Below, piece by piece: positions 37,986-48,305 of a stretch of DNA of 64,000 nt. How positions within the stretch are numbered: position 1 is the first letter of the stretch; every line of letters starts with the position of its first letter. This stretch comes from Acidobacteriota bacterium (lineage in GTDB: Bacteria > Acidobacteriota > Terriglobia > Terriglobales > Acidobacteriaceae), in contig JAJZVZ010000002.1 of NCBI GenBank assembly GCA_021846945.1, forward strand, positions 32,815 to 96,814. The letters run 5' to 3'. The position numbers were made by a program, and so were the translations under genes. The notes below the pieces were generated by a model. That model ran no database searches. It was not told the origin of the DNA and saw only the letters and a program-made list of their open reading frames with translations.

Positions 37986-40679
37986 TCAGTCAATTGTTTG
38001 GCTGAGGCGCAGATCGCGCGACGAGGCTCCGACGCTCAGGGTGCGCTTGCCGGTCGCGGTAATCCACTTGCCGTCAGCCGTGGACCAATATTGGAGTTGC
38101 CGCGGCGGAACGTGCAGCTCTACCGTTGTTGATGCGCCTGCGGGGATGTGGACACGATCGAAGGCCACCAGCGCCCTGACCGGGAACTGCACTCCGGCAG
38201 GAATCTCGCTCGGCGCGCCCAGGTAAACCTGCGGCACCTCGTCAGATGCCATGCCGCCCGTGTTCTTAATGGTGACATTGACATCCAGGCCGCCATCGGA
38301 GGCTTTCTCAACCTTCAGGCCAGAGTAGGAGAAGGTGGTATAGCTAAGGCCGTATCCGAAGGGGTAGAGCGGGTCGATCTTCTCCTTGTCGAACCAGCGG
38401 TAGCCGACGTTGACGCCCTCGCTGTAGGTGGTCTTGCCGTCCACGCCCTTGTAGGAGCGCTCGGGATGCATGGGATCGGTGGCGGCATAGTCCTCAAGTC
38501 GCCTGGCCCAGGTGACAGGCAGGCGGCCGGCGGGACTGGTTTTGCCCAGCAGAAGGTTGGCCGAAGACCAGCCACCTTCATCGCCGGGCCACCACATTTC
38601 CAGAACAGCCTTTACTTTGTTCACCCAGGGCAGAGCGACCGGCTGGCTGGTGTTGAGCACGACGATAGTGTTGGGATTCACGGCGGCTATCTCATCCACC
38701 AGCTTGTCCTGATCGCCAGGAAGGCCGAAGACCGGCTCAAGACGCGTCCAGAGAAAGACGACGGCGATTTTGGCGTTCTTCGCGGCGGCAATCGCAGCCG
38801 CGTGATCCGCCGCGCGCTTCTCCGGCGTGTACCAGTTGAGGCGGATCTGCGCCGGCGCGTTGGATGTATCGGGGTTGATGTGGATTTCGATGGCATGAGG
38901 CCCCGCGGCGAGATAGACCGAGCGGCGCAGGTTGTCGATGCCATCGGTGGTGGGAATGGCGTTGTCCTGGTTAGCCTGCAGGATGTCGCCGTGGATGCCG
39001 CCCTGGACGGCTCCGGTGGCGCCCAGCCGTTTGCCGTCGATGGAGAAGTTGGCGTCGTCGCCCAGAGCCTGCAGATAGAGCCAATAATCGCCCGCGTGCG
39101 GAACGGTGAGCGTGCCCGTCCAGGTGAAGGTGGAATTGGGCGGAAGAGCTTTGCCGTTCCTCGCGGTGAAGTTGACCTGTGCATCCGTTTGCGATGTGCC
39201 ATTGCCGGTACGCAGCAGGCCGGGCTTGCCGTCGTGGCTGAGCGCGCTGGCGGGCACGGTGGTACCGGTCATGTCATCGTCCACGGCAAAACGGATATTG
39301 GAATTGCCGGAGATTTTCTTCATGGCGGCGAGCGGGCCTACCTGCCGCCACGGCAACCCGACAGAGCGTTCACCGTTAATGCCAATAGAATCCACCTGGC
39401 CGGCAGTGGGACCGATGAGCACAACGGAATTCAGATCGTCAGCCTTGAGCGGCAGGATGCCGCCTTCGTTCTTCAACAGCACCGCCGCATCTTCGCCCGT
39501 CTTCTCAATGATTTTGGCGTTGGCGTCAATGTCCTGCGCGGTGACGGAGTGCTTTTGCATCCCGTCCATGTAGCCGAAGCGGATGATCTCATAAAGCACG
39601 CGGCCGGCTGCGCGGTTGATCGCGGCTTCAGTGACTGTGTCATCCTTGAGAGCCTCAGCCATCTTGATCGGCTGAGGTGTTTCGCCGGAACCGCCGGTTC
39701 TTCTCCCCTGAGGAGGTTCCTCAGGGATATGGCCCCCAAACATATTGCCGCCACCGCCATTAGCCCGATGCGGCGGCGGGAAAGGCGCCGGCCTCACTGA
39801 AAAGAAAGACGGAGCTGAGAAGCGAGTATTCCCCGGCATCTCCATATCAAGGCCGGCATTGATGAATGCGACGCTGTGCGTTGCGCCCCAGTCGGAAGTG
39901 ACGAATCCCTTGAAGCCAATTTCGTTGCGGAGAATTTTGGTCATCGTGTCGGGATTGCCGCACGCATACGGGCCGTTGACGTGGTTATACGAACACATGA
40001 TAGACGACACGCCGGCCTTGATCGCCGCGTCGAACGGGGCCACGTAGACCTCGTGCAGTGTCTGGTCATCGACAAAGATATTGCCGCTGTTGGAATCGTA
40101 GGCTACATAGTGCTTGACCATGGCCATGACGTGCTGCGACTGGATGCCTTTGATTTCAGCGGCGCCCATCTGCCCCGTGAGGAACGGATCTTCGCCAAAG
40201 GTGTTGTAGCCCCGGCTGAATTCGAGATCGCGGTCGATGTTGACGAAGGGCTGCAGCGAGACATCAATGCCCAGTGAGCGGTCTTCGCGGCCGATGACCA
40301 GTCCGTTCTCCTCGGCGTCTTTCACACTGAAGGTGGCGGCGACGCCCATGGTCGCCGTCTCGCCCTGAGAAGGATGGCGCGTGAGCACCCCAGGCGGCCC
40401 ATCAGCCATGCGGAGGCTGGGAATGCCAAGCCGGGGCACACCGGCGAGATAGCCTGCCTGTCCCTGGTAGACTGCGGGGTTTTCGAGCGTGCCGTGAATG
40501 AGAGCACGCTTTTCCTGGAGCGTCATCTGGCTGAGCAGCTTTTCGGCCCGCGCCCTGGCGGCAGCATCGGGCACCCACTGCGCCCGCGCCGTGCATGCGC
40601 CCGGCAGGAGTGTGGCCAGCGCCAGCACTACACATCCTTCCGCGCGCAGTAGCTTCTTCATTGTGTTCATTGGTTTCAT
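37986..40679 (-). CDS. GH3 beta-glucosidase with PA14 insertion, secreted
   Basis: Signal peptide MKPMNTMKKLLRAEGCVVLALATLLPGACTARA; GFVTSDWGATHS (nucleophile), PA14-like FTWTGTLTVPHAGDYWLYLQALGDDANFSIDG, GYGLSYTTFSYS. Confidence 0.93.
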   Translation of the reverse strand: MKPMNTMKKLLRAEGCVVLALATLLPGACTARAQWVPDAAARARAEKLLSQMTLQEKRALIHGTLENPAVYQGQAGYLAGVPRLGIPSLRMADGPPGVLTRHPSQGETATMGVAATFSVKDAEENGLVIGREDRSLGIDVSLQPFVNIDRDLEFSRGYNTFGEDPFLTGQMGAAEIKGIQSQHVMAMVKHYVAYDSNSGNIFVDDQTLHEVYVAPFDAAIKAGVSSIMCSYNHVNGPYACGNPDTMTKILRNEIGFKGFVTSDWGATHSVAFINAGLDMEMPGNTRFSAPSFFSVRPAPFPPPHRANGGGGNMFGGHIPEEPPQGRRTGGSGETPQPIKMAEALKDDTVTEAAINRAAGRVLYEIIRFGYMDGMQKHSVTAQDIDANAKIIEKTGEDAAVLLKNEGGILPLKADDLNSVVLIGPTAGQVDSIGINGERSVGLPWRQVGPLAAMKKISGNSNIRFAVDDDMTGTTVPASALSHDGKPGLLRTGNGTSQTDAQVNFTARNGKALPPNSTFTWTGTLTVPHAGDYWLYLQALGDDANFSIDGKRLGATGAVQGGIHGDILQANQDNAIPTTDGIDNLRRSVYLAAGPHAIEIHINPDTSNAPAQIRLNWYTPEKRAADHAAAIAAAKNAKIAVVFLWTRLEPVFGLPGDQDKLVDEIAAVNPNTIVVLNTSQPVALPWVNKVKAVLEMWWPGDEGGWSSANLLLGKTSPAGRLPVTWARRLEDYAATDPMHPERSYKGVDGKTTYSEGVNVGYRWFDKEKIDPLYPFGYGLSYTTFSYSGLKVEKASDGGLDVNVTIKNTGGMASDEVPQVYLGAPSEIPAGVQFPVRALVAFDRVHIPAGASTTVELHVPPRQLQYWSTADGKWITATGKRTLSVGASSRDLRLSQTID

Positions 40680-40860
40680 GATCCTTTTTCCCCAGAGCCT
40701 GCGGATTTTTTGCGACTCATCTTCTGCAGTTTCACGCCATTGCCGTGCGGCATCCGGATACGCAGTGCTCCGCCGTCGCTTTACGAACGACGAGCCAGTG
40801 TAAAGCATGGACCGGAGACGTGTCGCAATCAGACGGCGCAATGCGCTCGATCGGGGAAGA

Positions 40861-41493
40861 TCAGGCGGGCAGGGATAGAACCTTATCGAATCCGGCAGCG
40901 ATGAGATCGCGGCGCAGTTGCTCGACATTCGTGAATACTACGCCCTTCATTCCAAGCCTGCCGGCGGCCTCGATGTTAATCGGCTTGTCGTCGATAAACA
41001 GCGTCTCTTCAGGCGGCAACCCCAGTTCGTTGAGGACGTAGTGATAAATGGCGGGGTCGGGTTTGGCGATGCCTAGCTGATAGCTCCACACCAGCACGTC
41101 GAAACGGGCGAGCCAGTCGAACTTCCGCTGTATATAGTCATGCACGCTGTCGCCCATATTGGAGAGGATGGCGGTGAGCAGGCCCTGCTGCTTAAGCTGC
41201 TCCTGCCAGGCCAGCATGGGAGTGTTCAGTGTGGTCCACATGAGGGCGTCCCAATGGTTCAGTTCCGCAATGGCGGACGGCGGCAGTGCCACGCCCGCAT
41301 CGCGCGTAAACTTTTGCCAGTAGCCGATGCCGGTCAGCTTGCCTTCGTCGTAGGCATGACGGTCGTTCCAATAGAGGTTGTCGAAGCGTTCTTTCGTCAG
41401 CCCCGTAATCTGCAGCAGGGCTGCGTAAGCCTCAGGGTCCTGAGGACCGGTTAATACCATTCCATAGTCGAAGACAACAGCACGCAGACTCAA
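40861..41493 (-). CDS. HAD superfamily hydrolase
   Basis: AVVFDYGMVLTGP; ILSNMGD; GIAKPDPAIY; LFIDDKPINIEAA. Confidence 0.88.
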   Translation of the reverse strand: MSLRAVVFDYGMVLTGPQDPEAYAALLQITGLTKERFDNLYWNDRHAYDEGKLTGIGYWQKFTRDAGVALPPSAIAELNHWDALMWTTLNTPMLAWQEQLKQQGLLTAILSNMGDSVHDYIQRKFDWLARFDVLVWSYQLGIAKPDPAIYHYVLNELGLPPEETLFIDDKPINIEAAGRLGMKGVVFTNVEQLRRDLIAAGFDKVLSLPA

Positions 41494-41607
41494 TGCTCCT
41501 CCCGGGGAACGCCCGTGTATGGTGGAAAAGGGCGCCTACCTTCATTGTGCACGATGCCCTGCAGACAGAATGCCGGGCGAAGATCCGTACCCGGCTGGAT
41601 GATGGCG

Positions 41608-42795
41608 ATGCGTTTTTCCTGTAGAACGGGCTGGAATACAGAGGAGAGCGAACTGGCGCGCGCACACAGGCTGCGCATCGCGGCCGGACTGCCTGTGGCC
41701 GATCTGACCGCTTCGAATCCGACCCGCTGCGGCTTCGCCTATGGTGCGAAGCTGCTGGCGCCATTGGCCGACCCCGCGGCGCTCGACTACGATCCGCAGG
41801 CCAAGGGCATCCTGCGCGCGCGCCAGGCCGTTTGCGGCTATTATGCCGGCCGCGGCGTGATGCTCGATCCCGGCCAGATTGTACTGACCACCAGCACGAG
41901 TGAGGCTTACAGCTACCTTTTCCGGCTGTTGTGTGACCCGGGCAGCGAGATTCTCGCGTTGCAGCCGGGCTATCCGCTCTTCGACTTTCTGGCCGTGCTG
42001 GATGATGTTCGGCTCAAGGCCGCATCGCTGGTTTACGACCACGGGTGGCAGATCGACCCGGAGGGCCTGCGCAGGGCCATCACGCCGGAGACGCGGGCCA
42101 TCATGCTGGTGCATCCCAACAACCCCACTGGCCACTTCACCAAGCCGTGGGAGGCGAGCGAACTGGCGAACTTGTGCCACGAGTTCGGTCTGTCGTTGAT
42201 TGTCGACGAGGTCTTCCTTGACTATGGGATCACAGAAATCGGCGAAAGCTTTGTCGCCGGACTCGACGCCGTGCCGGTCTTTGTTGTGAGCGGGCTGAGC
42301 AAGATTGCCGGCCTGCCGCAGATGAAAGCGGCATGGATTGTGGCGACGGGCCCCGGGAAGACGCAAGCACTGGACCGGCTGGAGGTGATTGCCGATACCT
42401 TTCTCTCGATGAATGCGCCGGTGCAGTGCGCTTTGCCGGCATGGTTGTCGGGGCGGGAGGCGATCCAGGCGCAGATCCGGGCGCGCGTAGCGTCGAACCT
42501 GGCTGAGCTCGACCGGCAGCTTGCCTGCCTGCCCGCAGTGCAGAGGCTGAAGGTGGAGGGCGGCTGGTATGCCGTGCTGCGGATTCCGGCGCTCGCCCCT
42601 GATGCGCAGACCGTGATGGCGTTGCTGGAGCATGGCGTTTGGGTGCATCCGGGGTACTTTTTCGGCATGCCGGAGGCCGGCTGGCTGGTGGTAAGTTTGC
42701 TCGGACCGGAGACCGAATTCAGCGCCGGAGTAACTCGTTTTGTAGATTATTTTGGGTACCGCCCGGACGGTAATATTACTGGATGCTTCCTTTAG
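41608..42795 (+). CDS. PLP-dependent aminotransferase class I/II
   Basis: VADLTASNPTRCGF, HPNNPTGHFTKPWE, VSGLSKIAGLPQMKAAW (catalytic Lys); start uncertain within ORF 41515..42795. Confidence 0.88.
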   Translation: MRFSCRTGWNTEESELARAHRLRIAAGLPVADLTASNPTRCGFAYGAKLLAPLADPAALDYDPQAKGILRARQAVCGYYAGRGVMLDPGQIVLTTSTSEAYSYLFRLLCDPGSEILALQPGYPLFDFLAVLDDVRLKAASLVYDHGWQIDPEGLRRAITPETRAIMLVHPNNPTGHFTKPWEASELANLCHEFGLSLIVDEVFLDYGITEIGESFVAGLDAVPVFVVSGLSKIAGLPQMKAAWIVATGPGKTQALDRLEVIADTFLSMNAPVQCALPAWLSGREAIQAQIRARVASNLAELDRQLACLPAVQRLKVEGGWYAVLRIPALAPDAQTVMALLEHGVWVHPGYFFGMPEAGWLVVSLLGPETEFSAGVTRFVDYFGYRPDGNITGCFL

Positions 42796-42871
42796 AGATA
42801 GCTTTATGTAATCTCAGCAACTAGCTGTAAATAAAATCTATAAAACAAATGAAGAGTGCGGATCAGAGCGA

Positions 42872-43504
42872 TTACGTCTTTTGCAGAAATGGGTTACCTG
42901 CGCGTTCATCACCGATTGTGGTGGCCTCGCCATGGCCGGGCAGCACCCTGGTTTCGTCCGGGAGCGTCAGCAGCCGGGAATGAATGGAATCGATGATTTG
43001 ATGGAAGTCTCCGCCCGGAAGATCGGTTCGCCCGATGCTGCCGGCAAAGAGCGTGTCGCCGGCGACGAGAAGGTTAAGCGGTACAAAATGCAGGCAGACG
43101 GAGCCCTGAGTGTGGCCGGGGGTGTGCATGACCTGGGCCGGGTAGCGATCCAGACCCACCTGCATGCCGTCGGTCAGACTCACATCGGGTGGTGCTGTCT
43201 CCGGAGTGGGGATGCCGAGCCATGCCGCCTGCGCCGCCATCAGTTTGAGCTGAGGCAGATCGCTCTCGTTGAGGAAGATGGGCGCGCCGGTGAGTCGTTT
43301 GAGCTTGAGCGCGCCGCCCACGTGGTCGATGTGGGCATGGGTAATGAGGATTTGCTTCAATTTCAGGCCATGCTTTACCAGCAAACGATGAATGCGGCCG
43401 ACCTCGTCGCCCGGATCGATGACGATGGCTTCGCCGGCCTCTTCATCGCCCAGCACCGTGCAGTTGCAGGCGAGCGGGCCGACGGCAAAGGTCTCCAGAA
43501 TCAT
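42872..43504 (-). CDS. MBL-fold metallohydrolase (glyoxalase II-like)
   Basis: ILITHAHIDHVGG, HTPGHTQGSVCLHF, LVAGDTLFAGSIGRTDLPGGD, VLPGHGEATTIGDE. Confidence 0.92.
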   Translation of the reverse strand: MILETFAVGPLACNCTVLGDEEAGEAIVIDPGDEVGRIHRLLVKHGLKLKQILITHAHIDHVGGALKLKRLTGAPIFLNESDLPQLKLMAAQAAWLGIPTPETAPPDVSLTDGMQVGLDRYPAQVMHTPGHTQGSVCLHFVPLNLLVAGDTLFAGSIGRTDLPGGDFHQIIDSIHSRLLTLPDETRVLPGHGEATTIGDERAGNPFLQKT

Positions 43505-43629
43505 GCTTTGATTTTACAGAGGCCGAGGGATGGGGAAATGCCGGCGGGGCCAGACGCAGCGAATCAATCAGATTGCACAGCAGATCGGCGTCCGGCCGTT
43601 CAGCGAATTTCTGTGCGGCGCAAGAATCG

Positions 43630-43941
43630 TTACTTGCCCGGCTTGGCGGGTGCGGAGATCGGGGCGGATTTCGTGCCATCCAGGACCGAACGCGTTCCGG
43701 TAGAGCGCTCGTAAAGAACGACCAGGAGAATGGAAGTGCACATGAAGATGACCGCAGACCACGTGGTGAGCCGGGTGAGCACGTTGGCCGCGGCGCGCGG
43801 GCCGAAAGCGGTCTGCGATCCCTGGCCGCCAAAGGCGCCCGCCAGGTCAGCTGAGCGGCCCTGCTGAATGAGAACAACACCGATCAGGAAGAAGCACACC
43901 AGGATGTGCACGACGATGACGAAGTAGAAGAGAATCTGCAT
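43630..43941 (-). CDS. secG: Preprotein translocase subunit SecG
   Basis: IGVVLIQQGRSADLAGAFGGQGSQTAFGPRAAANVLTRLTTW. Confidence 0.94.
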   Translation of the reverse strand: MQILFYFVIVVHILVCFFLIGVVLIQQGRSADLAGAFGGQGSQTAFGPRAAANVLTRLTTWSAVIFMCTSILLVVLYERSTGTRSVLDGTKSAPISAPAKPGK

Positions 43942-43990
43942 CTTTCAACTGCTTTCGATAAGATCCGCATGTTGCGGATACAGGAATCTT

Positions 43991-44075
43991 TGGTGCGGAA
44001 GGCGGGACTTGAACCCGCATGCCTCTCGGCGCCACCCCCTCAAGATGGTGTGTCTGCCAATTTCACCACTTCCGC
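43991..44075 (-). tRNA. tRNA-Leu(GAG) with encoded CCA
   Basis: GCGGAAG...CTTCCGCACCA acceptor; CCATC-TTGAGGG-GGTGG anticodon arm (GAG); long variable arm; GGTTCAAGTCC T-loop. Confidence 0.95.
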
Positions 44076-44177
44076 GCACTTGTGACCCTCTGAGTATAGC
44101 AAACGCCGGGGAGCCGGGAAACGGCGCCCGCAGAGGCGCCAGAGGCCGGAGAAGCGGCTCAGAAAAAAGAGGATAGC

Positions 44178-44741
44178 TCAGTGCGCGGGATGCGGCTTGG
44201 CGGCCATCTTCCCGCGCAGGCGTTTTTCGTCCGCATCGCTCCAGTATTTGGCCCTGAGCTGGATGAAGACCGAGGAATAGGGAATGGTCATGTTGGTTTT
44301 CAGGACCAGCACCTTGAAGCTTTTGCCGGTTTCGCCGATGTCGGCGATGACTTTGTCGTGGAGCTCAGTCTCCAGGTGGTAGCCACGGAGAAGCGCGCCG
44401 ATTTGTTGCCGGTAGGCTGAGGCTCCAGGGACATCCTGGTCGGGAACAGAGGGCAATTCGGCATCCATGAAGATGTAGGGGCGGACATGAATGGAGCGGT
44501 TGACCGTGCTCAAAACATAGCGAACTACGTCGATCTGATTAGCGTTTGTCTCGATCGTCTCGATCCCCGGAGAAACCTGAAGCGGGTAAGCGGAATCGAC
44601 GATGAGAATCCAGTTGCGGTGGCCCAGCAAGGGCAACTCAGCGGCGACCCTGGCCTTCCAGCCGGAGGGCGCGGGAGCCGGGGCAGCATACATCAATGTC
44701 GACGCGAACAAAAGACTGAGGACGGCGAGAGCTTTGCGCAT
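44178..44741 (-). CDS. Secreted protein, possible divergent RbsD/FucU-fold
   Basis: Signal peptide MRKALAVLSLLFASTLMYA; LPLLGHRNWILIVDSAYPL and FKVLVLKTNMTIPYSSVFIQLRAKYW resemble RbsD/FucU family motifs. Confidence 0.5.
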   Translation of the reverse strand: MRKALAVLSLLFASTLMYAAPAPAPSGWKARVAAELPLLGHRNWILIVDSAYPLQVSPGIETIETNANQIDVVRYVLSTVNRSIHVRPYIFMDAELPSVPDQDVPGASAYRQQIGALLRGYHLETELHDKVIADIGETGKSFKVLVLKTNMTIPYSSVFIQLRAKYWSDADEKRLRGKMAAKPHPAH

Positions 44742-44900
44742 CAGAAGGCGATCCCCCATGGAGAAATCTGTGAAGCGAGCGGCAAACCATCGGTCCACGC
44801 CTGCCCACGCGGAACATTCGCCGGGCCTGCCGCGAGTCGGCGAGCGCCGCAAATGTCTGGAGCAGTATAACCGGTGGCGAAAGGCGCGCACAGGCGGTTT

Positions 44901-46115
44901 CTACTGGATCCGCTCAAAACGGAAACCGGCCTCGCGCAGGGCATGGCTGATGGCGGTGATGTGCGCGGCGCCGCGCGTTTCGAGGGTGACGTCGATGACG
45001 GTCTCTCCCAGGCTCACGCCATAGTAGGCGCGGTTGTGAACCGTTTCGACAATGTTGGCGCGCTCGCGGGCCAGAATCTGCGTGAGCGCGTGCAGTGCTC
45101 CGGGGCGATCCTGCAGGTAGACGCGGATGCGCAGCAGGCGACCGTCTTTGACCAGGCCGCGCTCAATGATTTTGGCCAGCAGCGTGACGTCGATGTTGCC
45201 GCCGCAGACCAGCACCACGGTGCGGCGATGGCGCAGATTGGTTTTGGATTGGACTACGGCGGCCAGGGCAGCAGCGCCGGCGCCCTCGGCCAGAGTCTTC
45301 TCGTGCTCCAGCAGCATGAGGATGGCGCTGGCGATCTCCTCGTCGTCGACGGTCACGATTTCGTCCACGTAGCGCGTCACTAGAGGTAACGTCAGGTCGC
45401 CGGCGCGGCGCACGGCGATACCGTCAGCAATGGTGGCCTCAGGCGCGAGGGTGACGGGAGCGCCAGCCTCGCGGGCGCGCAGCATGGAGGGCAGCTTTTC
45501 CGCTTCGACACCGATGACGCGGATTTTCGGATTCGACTCTTTGAGGGCGCAGGCCACGCCGCCGATCAGTCCGCCGCCGCCGATGGGGACAACCACGGCC
45601 TCGATGTCAGGCACCTGTTCGAGCAGCTCAAGGCCGATGGTGCCCTGTCCCGAGATAACGTCAGGATCATCGAAGGGATGAATAAAGGTGCGGCCCTCTT
45701 CGGCGCAGCGGCGCATGGCTTCGTCGCACGCTTCGTCGTAGCTGGCCCCGTGAAGGATGACCTCGGCGCCGTAAGAACGGGTGGAGGCGACTTTAACCAG
45801 CGGCGTGGCCAGGGGCATGACGATCTGGGCGCGGATGCCCTGCGCGGTGGCGTGAAAGGCGACGCCCTGGGCATGGTTGCCTGCGCTGGCCGCAATCACG
45901 CCGCGCTCGCGCTCCGCTTCGCTGAGAGTCAACAGTTTGTTGAGCGCGCCGCGTTCCTTGAAGGAACCGGTGCGCTGCAGGTTCTCAAGCTTGAGGTAGA
46001 GCGGCAGGCCGGTTAGCTCTGAGAGGTAATGCGAGAGATGGCAGGGCGAGAGCAGAACCGCCTCGCCAATGCGCGAGCGCGCCGCCCGAATTGTTTCCGG
46101 AGTCACGGGTTTCAA
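44901..46115 (-). CDS. ilvA: Threonine ammonia-lyase (biosynthetic/catabolic, ACT domain)
   Basis: [50 protein letters not shown]-terminal ACT-like [24 protein letters not shown] start behind GGAGG. Confidence 0.92.
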   Translation of the reverse strand: MKPVTPETIRAARSRIGEAVLLSPCHLSHYLSELTGLPLYLKLENLQRTGSFKERGALNKLLTLSEAERERGVIAASAGNHAQGVAFHATAQGIRAQIVMPLATPLVKVASTRSYGAEVILHGASYDEACDEAMRRCAEEGRTFIHPFDDPDVISGQGTIGLELLEQVPDIEAVVVPIGGGGLIGGVACALKESNPKIRVIGVEAEKLPSMLRAREAGAPVTLAPEATIADGIAVRRAGDLTLPLVTRYVDEIVTVDDEEIASAILMLLEHEKTLAEGAGAAALAAVVQSKTNLRHRRTVVLVCGGNIDVTLLAKIIERGLVKDGRLLRIRVYLQDRPGALHALTQILARERANIVETVHNRAYYGVSLGETVIDVTLETRGAAHITAISHALREAGFRFERIQ

Positions 46116-46154
46116 GAGATCCTCCTCGATCGTAAAGGTGCATACAATGCAAAA

Positions 46155-46182
46155 GCCACCAGCCGCATATGCGGGTGGTGGC
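46155..46182 (-). terminator. Intrinsic-terminator-like hairpin in the ilvA 5' leader (candidate attenuator)
   Basis: Minus strand GCCACCACCCGCATATGCGGCTGGTGGC-TTTTGCATT, 40 nt upstream of the ilvA start. Confidence 0.55.
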
Positions 46183-46456
46183 CTGGGTGATGCTGAACTT
46201 TCGAGTGTGCTCGGTCAGGCTCCAATTCCCGCGGGCGAGTTGTGACGGGTAATTCGCATGGACATCATGCAAATTGCGCCCGGAACGGCCCGGTGGGAGA
46301 TCGTGTTGGAACTGACGAGAGACATCACTTGGTGAAATGAGTAGAGCAGAGGAGCAGGAGCCGCGTCAAGGAGATTGAAGCGGCCTTCGCGCGATCATAC
46401 CTAAGAGAGAGTATGACCACGCGAAGGCAGCGTGAGCGGTTGGATGCGAAGCACCA

Positions 46457-48295
46457 TTACCGCTTCACTGATGAAGCGTGCCGATGATGGCGCTTCCGGG
46501 ACTCCTTTAAGTCCTCCAGATCGAAGGCGGCATTGACCAGTGCGATGTGCGAAAAGGCCTGCGGGAAATTTCCCACCAGGCGCTTGCGATTCACGTCGTA
46601 CTCTTCCGAGAGCAATCCCAGATCGTTGCGCAGTTCAAGAAGCCGTTCGAAGAGAGCGTGCGCATCGTCGAGGCGGCCAATGGCTTTGAGGCTGGCTACC
46701 ATCCAGAAGCTACAGGCCAGGAAGACACCCTCGCCGGGCGGCAGACCGTCGCTCACCTTCGCTGTGTCATAGCGCAGCACCAGGCCCGCAGGCATCAGTT
46801 CGCGCTCAATCGCTTCCACCGTCGAGCGCACGCGCGGATCGTTGCCGGGCAGAAATCCCACGATAGGCATGAGCAGAAGTGACGCATCCAGTTGGTCGGA
46901 GCCGTAGGACTGCACGAAGCTGTTCTTCTCTTTGCTGAAGGCCTTGTCGCAAACTTCGGCGTGGATGGCGTCGCGTTCGGCACGCCACCGATCGAGGCGA
47001 GCGGCATAGCCGAGCTGCTCGGCGAGCATCACGGCCCGGTCGAAGGCAGCCCATGCCATCATCTTCGAATAGGTAAAGTGCTGTGGACCGCCGCGCGTTT
47101 CCCAGATGCCTTCGTCCGGCTCGCGCCAGAGGGTTTCGAGCTGCTGCAGGAGCAAAGCCAATACTCTGAAGTCGGCTTCGCGGTGGCGGTTCATGCTGTG
47201 CTGCGCATGGAAGAAGCAGTCCAGCATCTCGCCATAGATATCGAGCTGCAACTGGAAGGATGCTGCGTTACCGATGCGTACAGGCCGCGAGTTTTCGTAT
47301 CCGGGAAGCCATTCGGCCTCCCATTCGATAAGTTCCCGCTCGCCCTTGATGCCGTACATGATCTGCACCTGATCGGGACTGCCGGCGAGCGCGCGCAGCA
47401 GCCAGTCCTGCCATGCCGCCGCTTCGTCGCAGTAGCCGCCGTTGATCAGGGCCAGGAGCGTAAAAGTTGTGTCGCGTAGCCAGCAGTAACGGTAGTCCCA
47501 GTTGCGCACGCCGCCGATTGCCTCGGGCAGTGAAGTGGTAATGGCCGCCACGACGCCGCCCGTGGGTTTGAAGGTCATGGCCTTGAGCGTGATCAGCGAC
47601 CGCTCGACGGCATCGCGGTACTTGCCCTCGTATTGAAGGCGCCCGCTCCATTTGAGCCAGAACGCTTCCGTTTCCCGGAGCGCCTTCTCCACGTCGATTG
47701 CTGAGGGAACGGGGTGGTAGGAGGTTCCGTGCGCGAGTGTGAACCACGCGCGCTCGCCGGCGCTGACCGTGAAATCAGCCACGGTGTGCAGATTCTCGCC
47801 GTGTACTGGCACGCTTGCGTGCAGAACAGCCAGATTGGGTCCGGCAATGGCGTGCAGGCCATCCGTGCTCAGATCCTGCCTGCGCGTGCCGTTCTTCTTG
47901 CGTGTTACCCATGGCACGGTGCGGCCATAGTCAAAGCGCAAGGCCAGTTCCATGCGCATCGAGAGCTTTCCTCGAATGCCTTCCACAATGCGGACGATGC
48001 GGGAGTTGTGTTCTCGCGCCGGCATCAGGTCGATGAGCCGCGCCGCTCCATCGGCATTCTCAAAGGTGGTTTCAAGAATCAGCGTGTGATCGCGGTAGCG
48101 CCGTTCCGTTTTCCATTCACCTGCCGCCGGAGCGATCTTCCAATAGCCGTGGTCCTTAGCGCCGAGCAGGGAGGCGAGGCAGGCTGCTGATGAGAAATCC
48201 GGCCAGCACAGCCAGTCGATGGATCCGTTCCGGTCAACCAGCGCAGCAGTTTCGCAGTCGCCGATCAAGGCGTAGTCTTCTATTTTCGCAGCCAT
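46457..48295 (-). CDS. Glycoside hydrolase family 15 (glucoamylase/trehalase-like)
   Basis: IEDYALIGDCETAALVDRNGSIDWLCWPDFSSAACLASLLG; GGVRNWDYRYCWLRDTTFTL. Confidence 0.93.
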   Translation of the reverse strand: MAAKIEDYALIGDCETAALVDRNGSIDWLCWPDFSSAACLASLLGAKDHGYWKIAPAAGEWKTERRYRDHTLILETTFENADGAARLIDLMPAREHNSRIVRIVEGIRGKLSMRMELALRFDYGRTVPWVTRKKNGTRRQDLSTDGLHAIAGPNLAVLHASVPVHGENLHTVADFTVSAGERAWFTLAHGTSYHPVPSAIDVEKALRETEAFWLKWSGRLQYEGKYRDAVERSLITLKAMTFKPTGGVVAAITTSLPEAIGGVRNWDYRYCWLRDTTFTLLALINGGYCDEAAAWQDWLLRALAGSPDQVQIMYGIKGERELIEWEAEWLPGYENSRPVRIGNAASFQLQLDIYGEMLDCFFHAQHSMNRHREADFRVLALLLQQLETLWREPDEGIWETRGGPQHFTYSKMMAWAAFDRAVMLAEQLGYAARLDRWRAERDAIHAEVCDKAFSKEKNSFVQSYGSDQLDASLLLMPIVGFLPGNDPRVRSTVEAIERELMPAGLVLRYDTAKVSDGLPPGEGVFLACSFWMVASLKAIGRLDDAHALFERLLELRNDLGLLSEEYDVNRKRLVGNFPQAFSHIALVNAAFDLEDLKESRKRHHRHASSVKR

Positions 48296-48305
48296 AAATA
48301 TCCCT

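Noticed and set aside
38148-39800. 550-aa plus-strand ORF opposite the GH3 gene
   Set aside because: Antisense of a clear GH3/PA14 coding sequence; composition typical of shadow ORFs.
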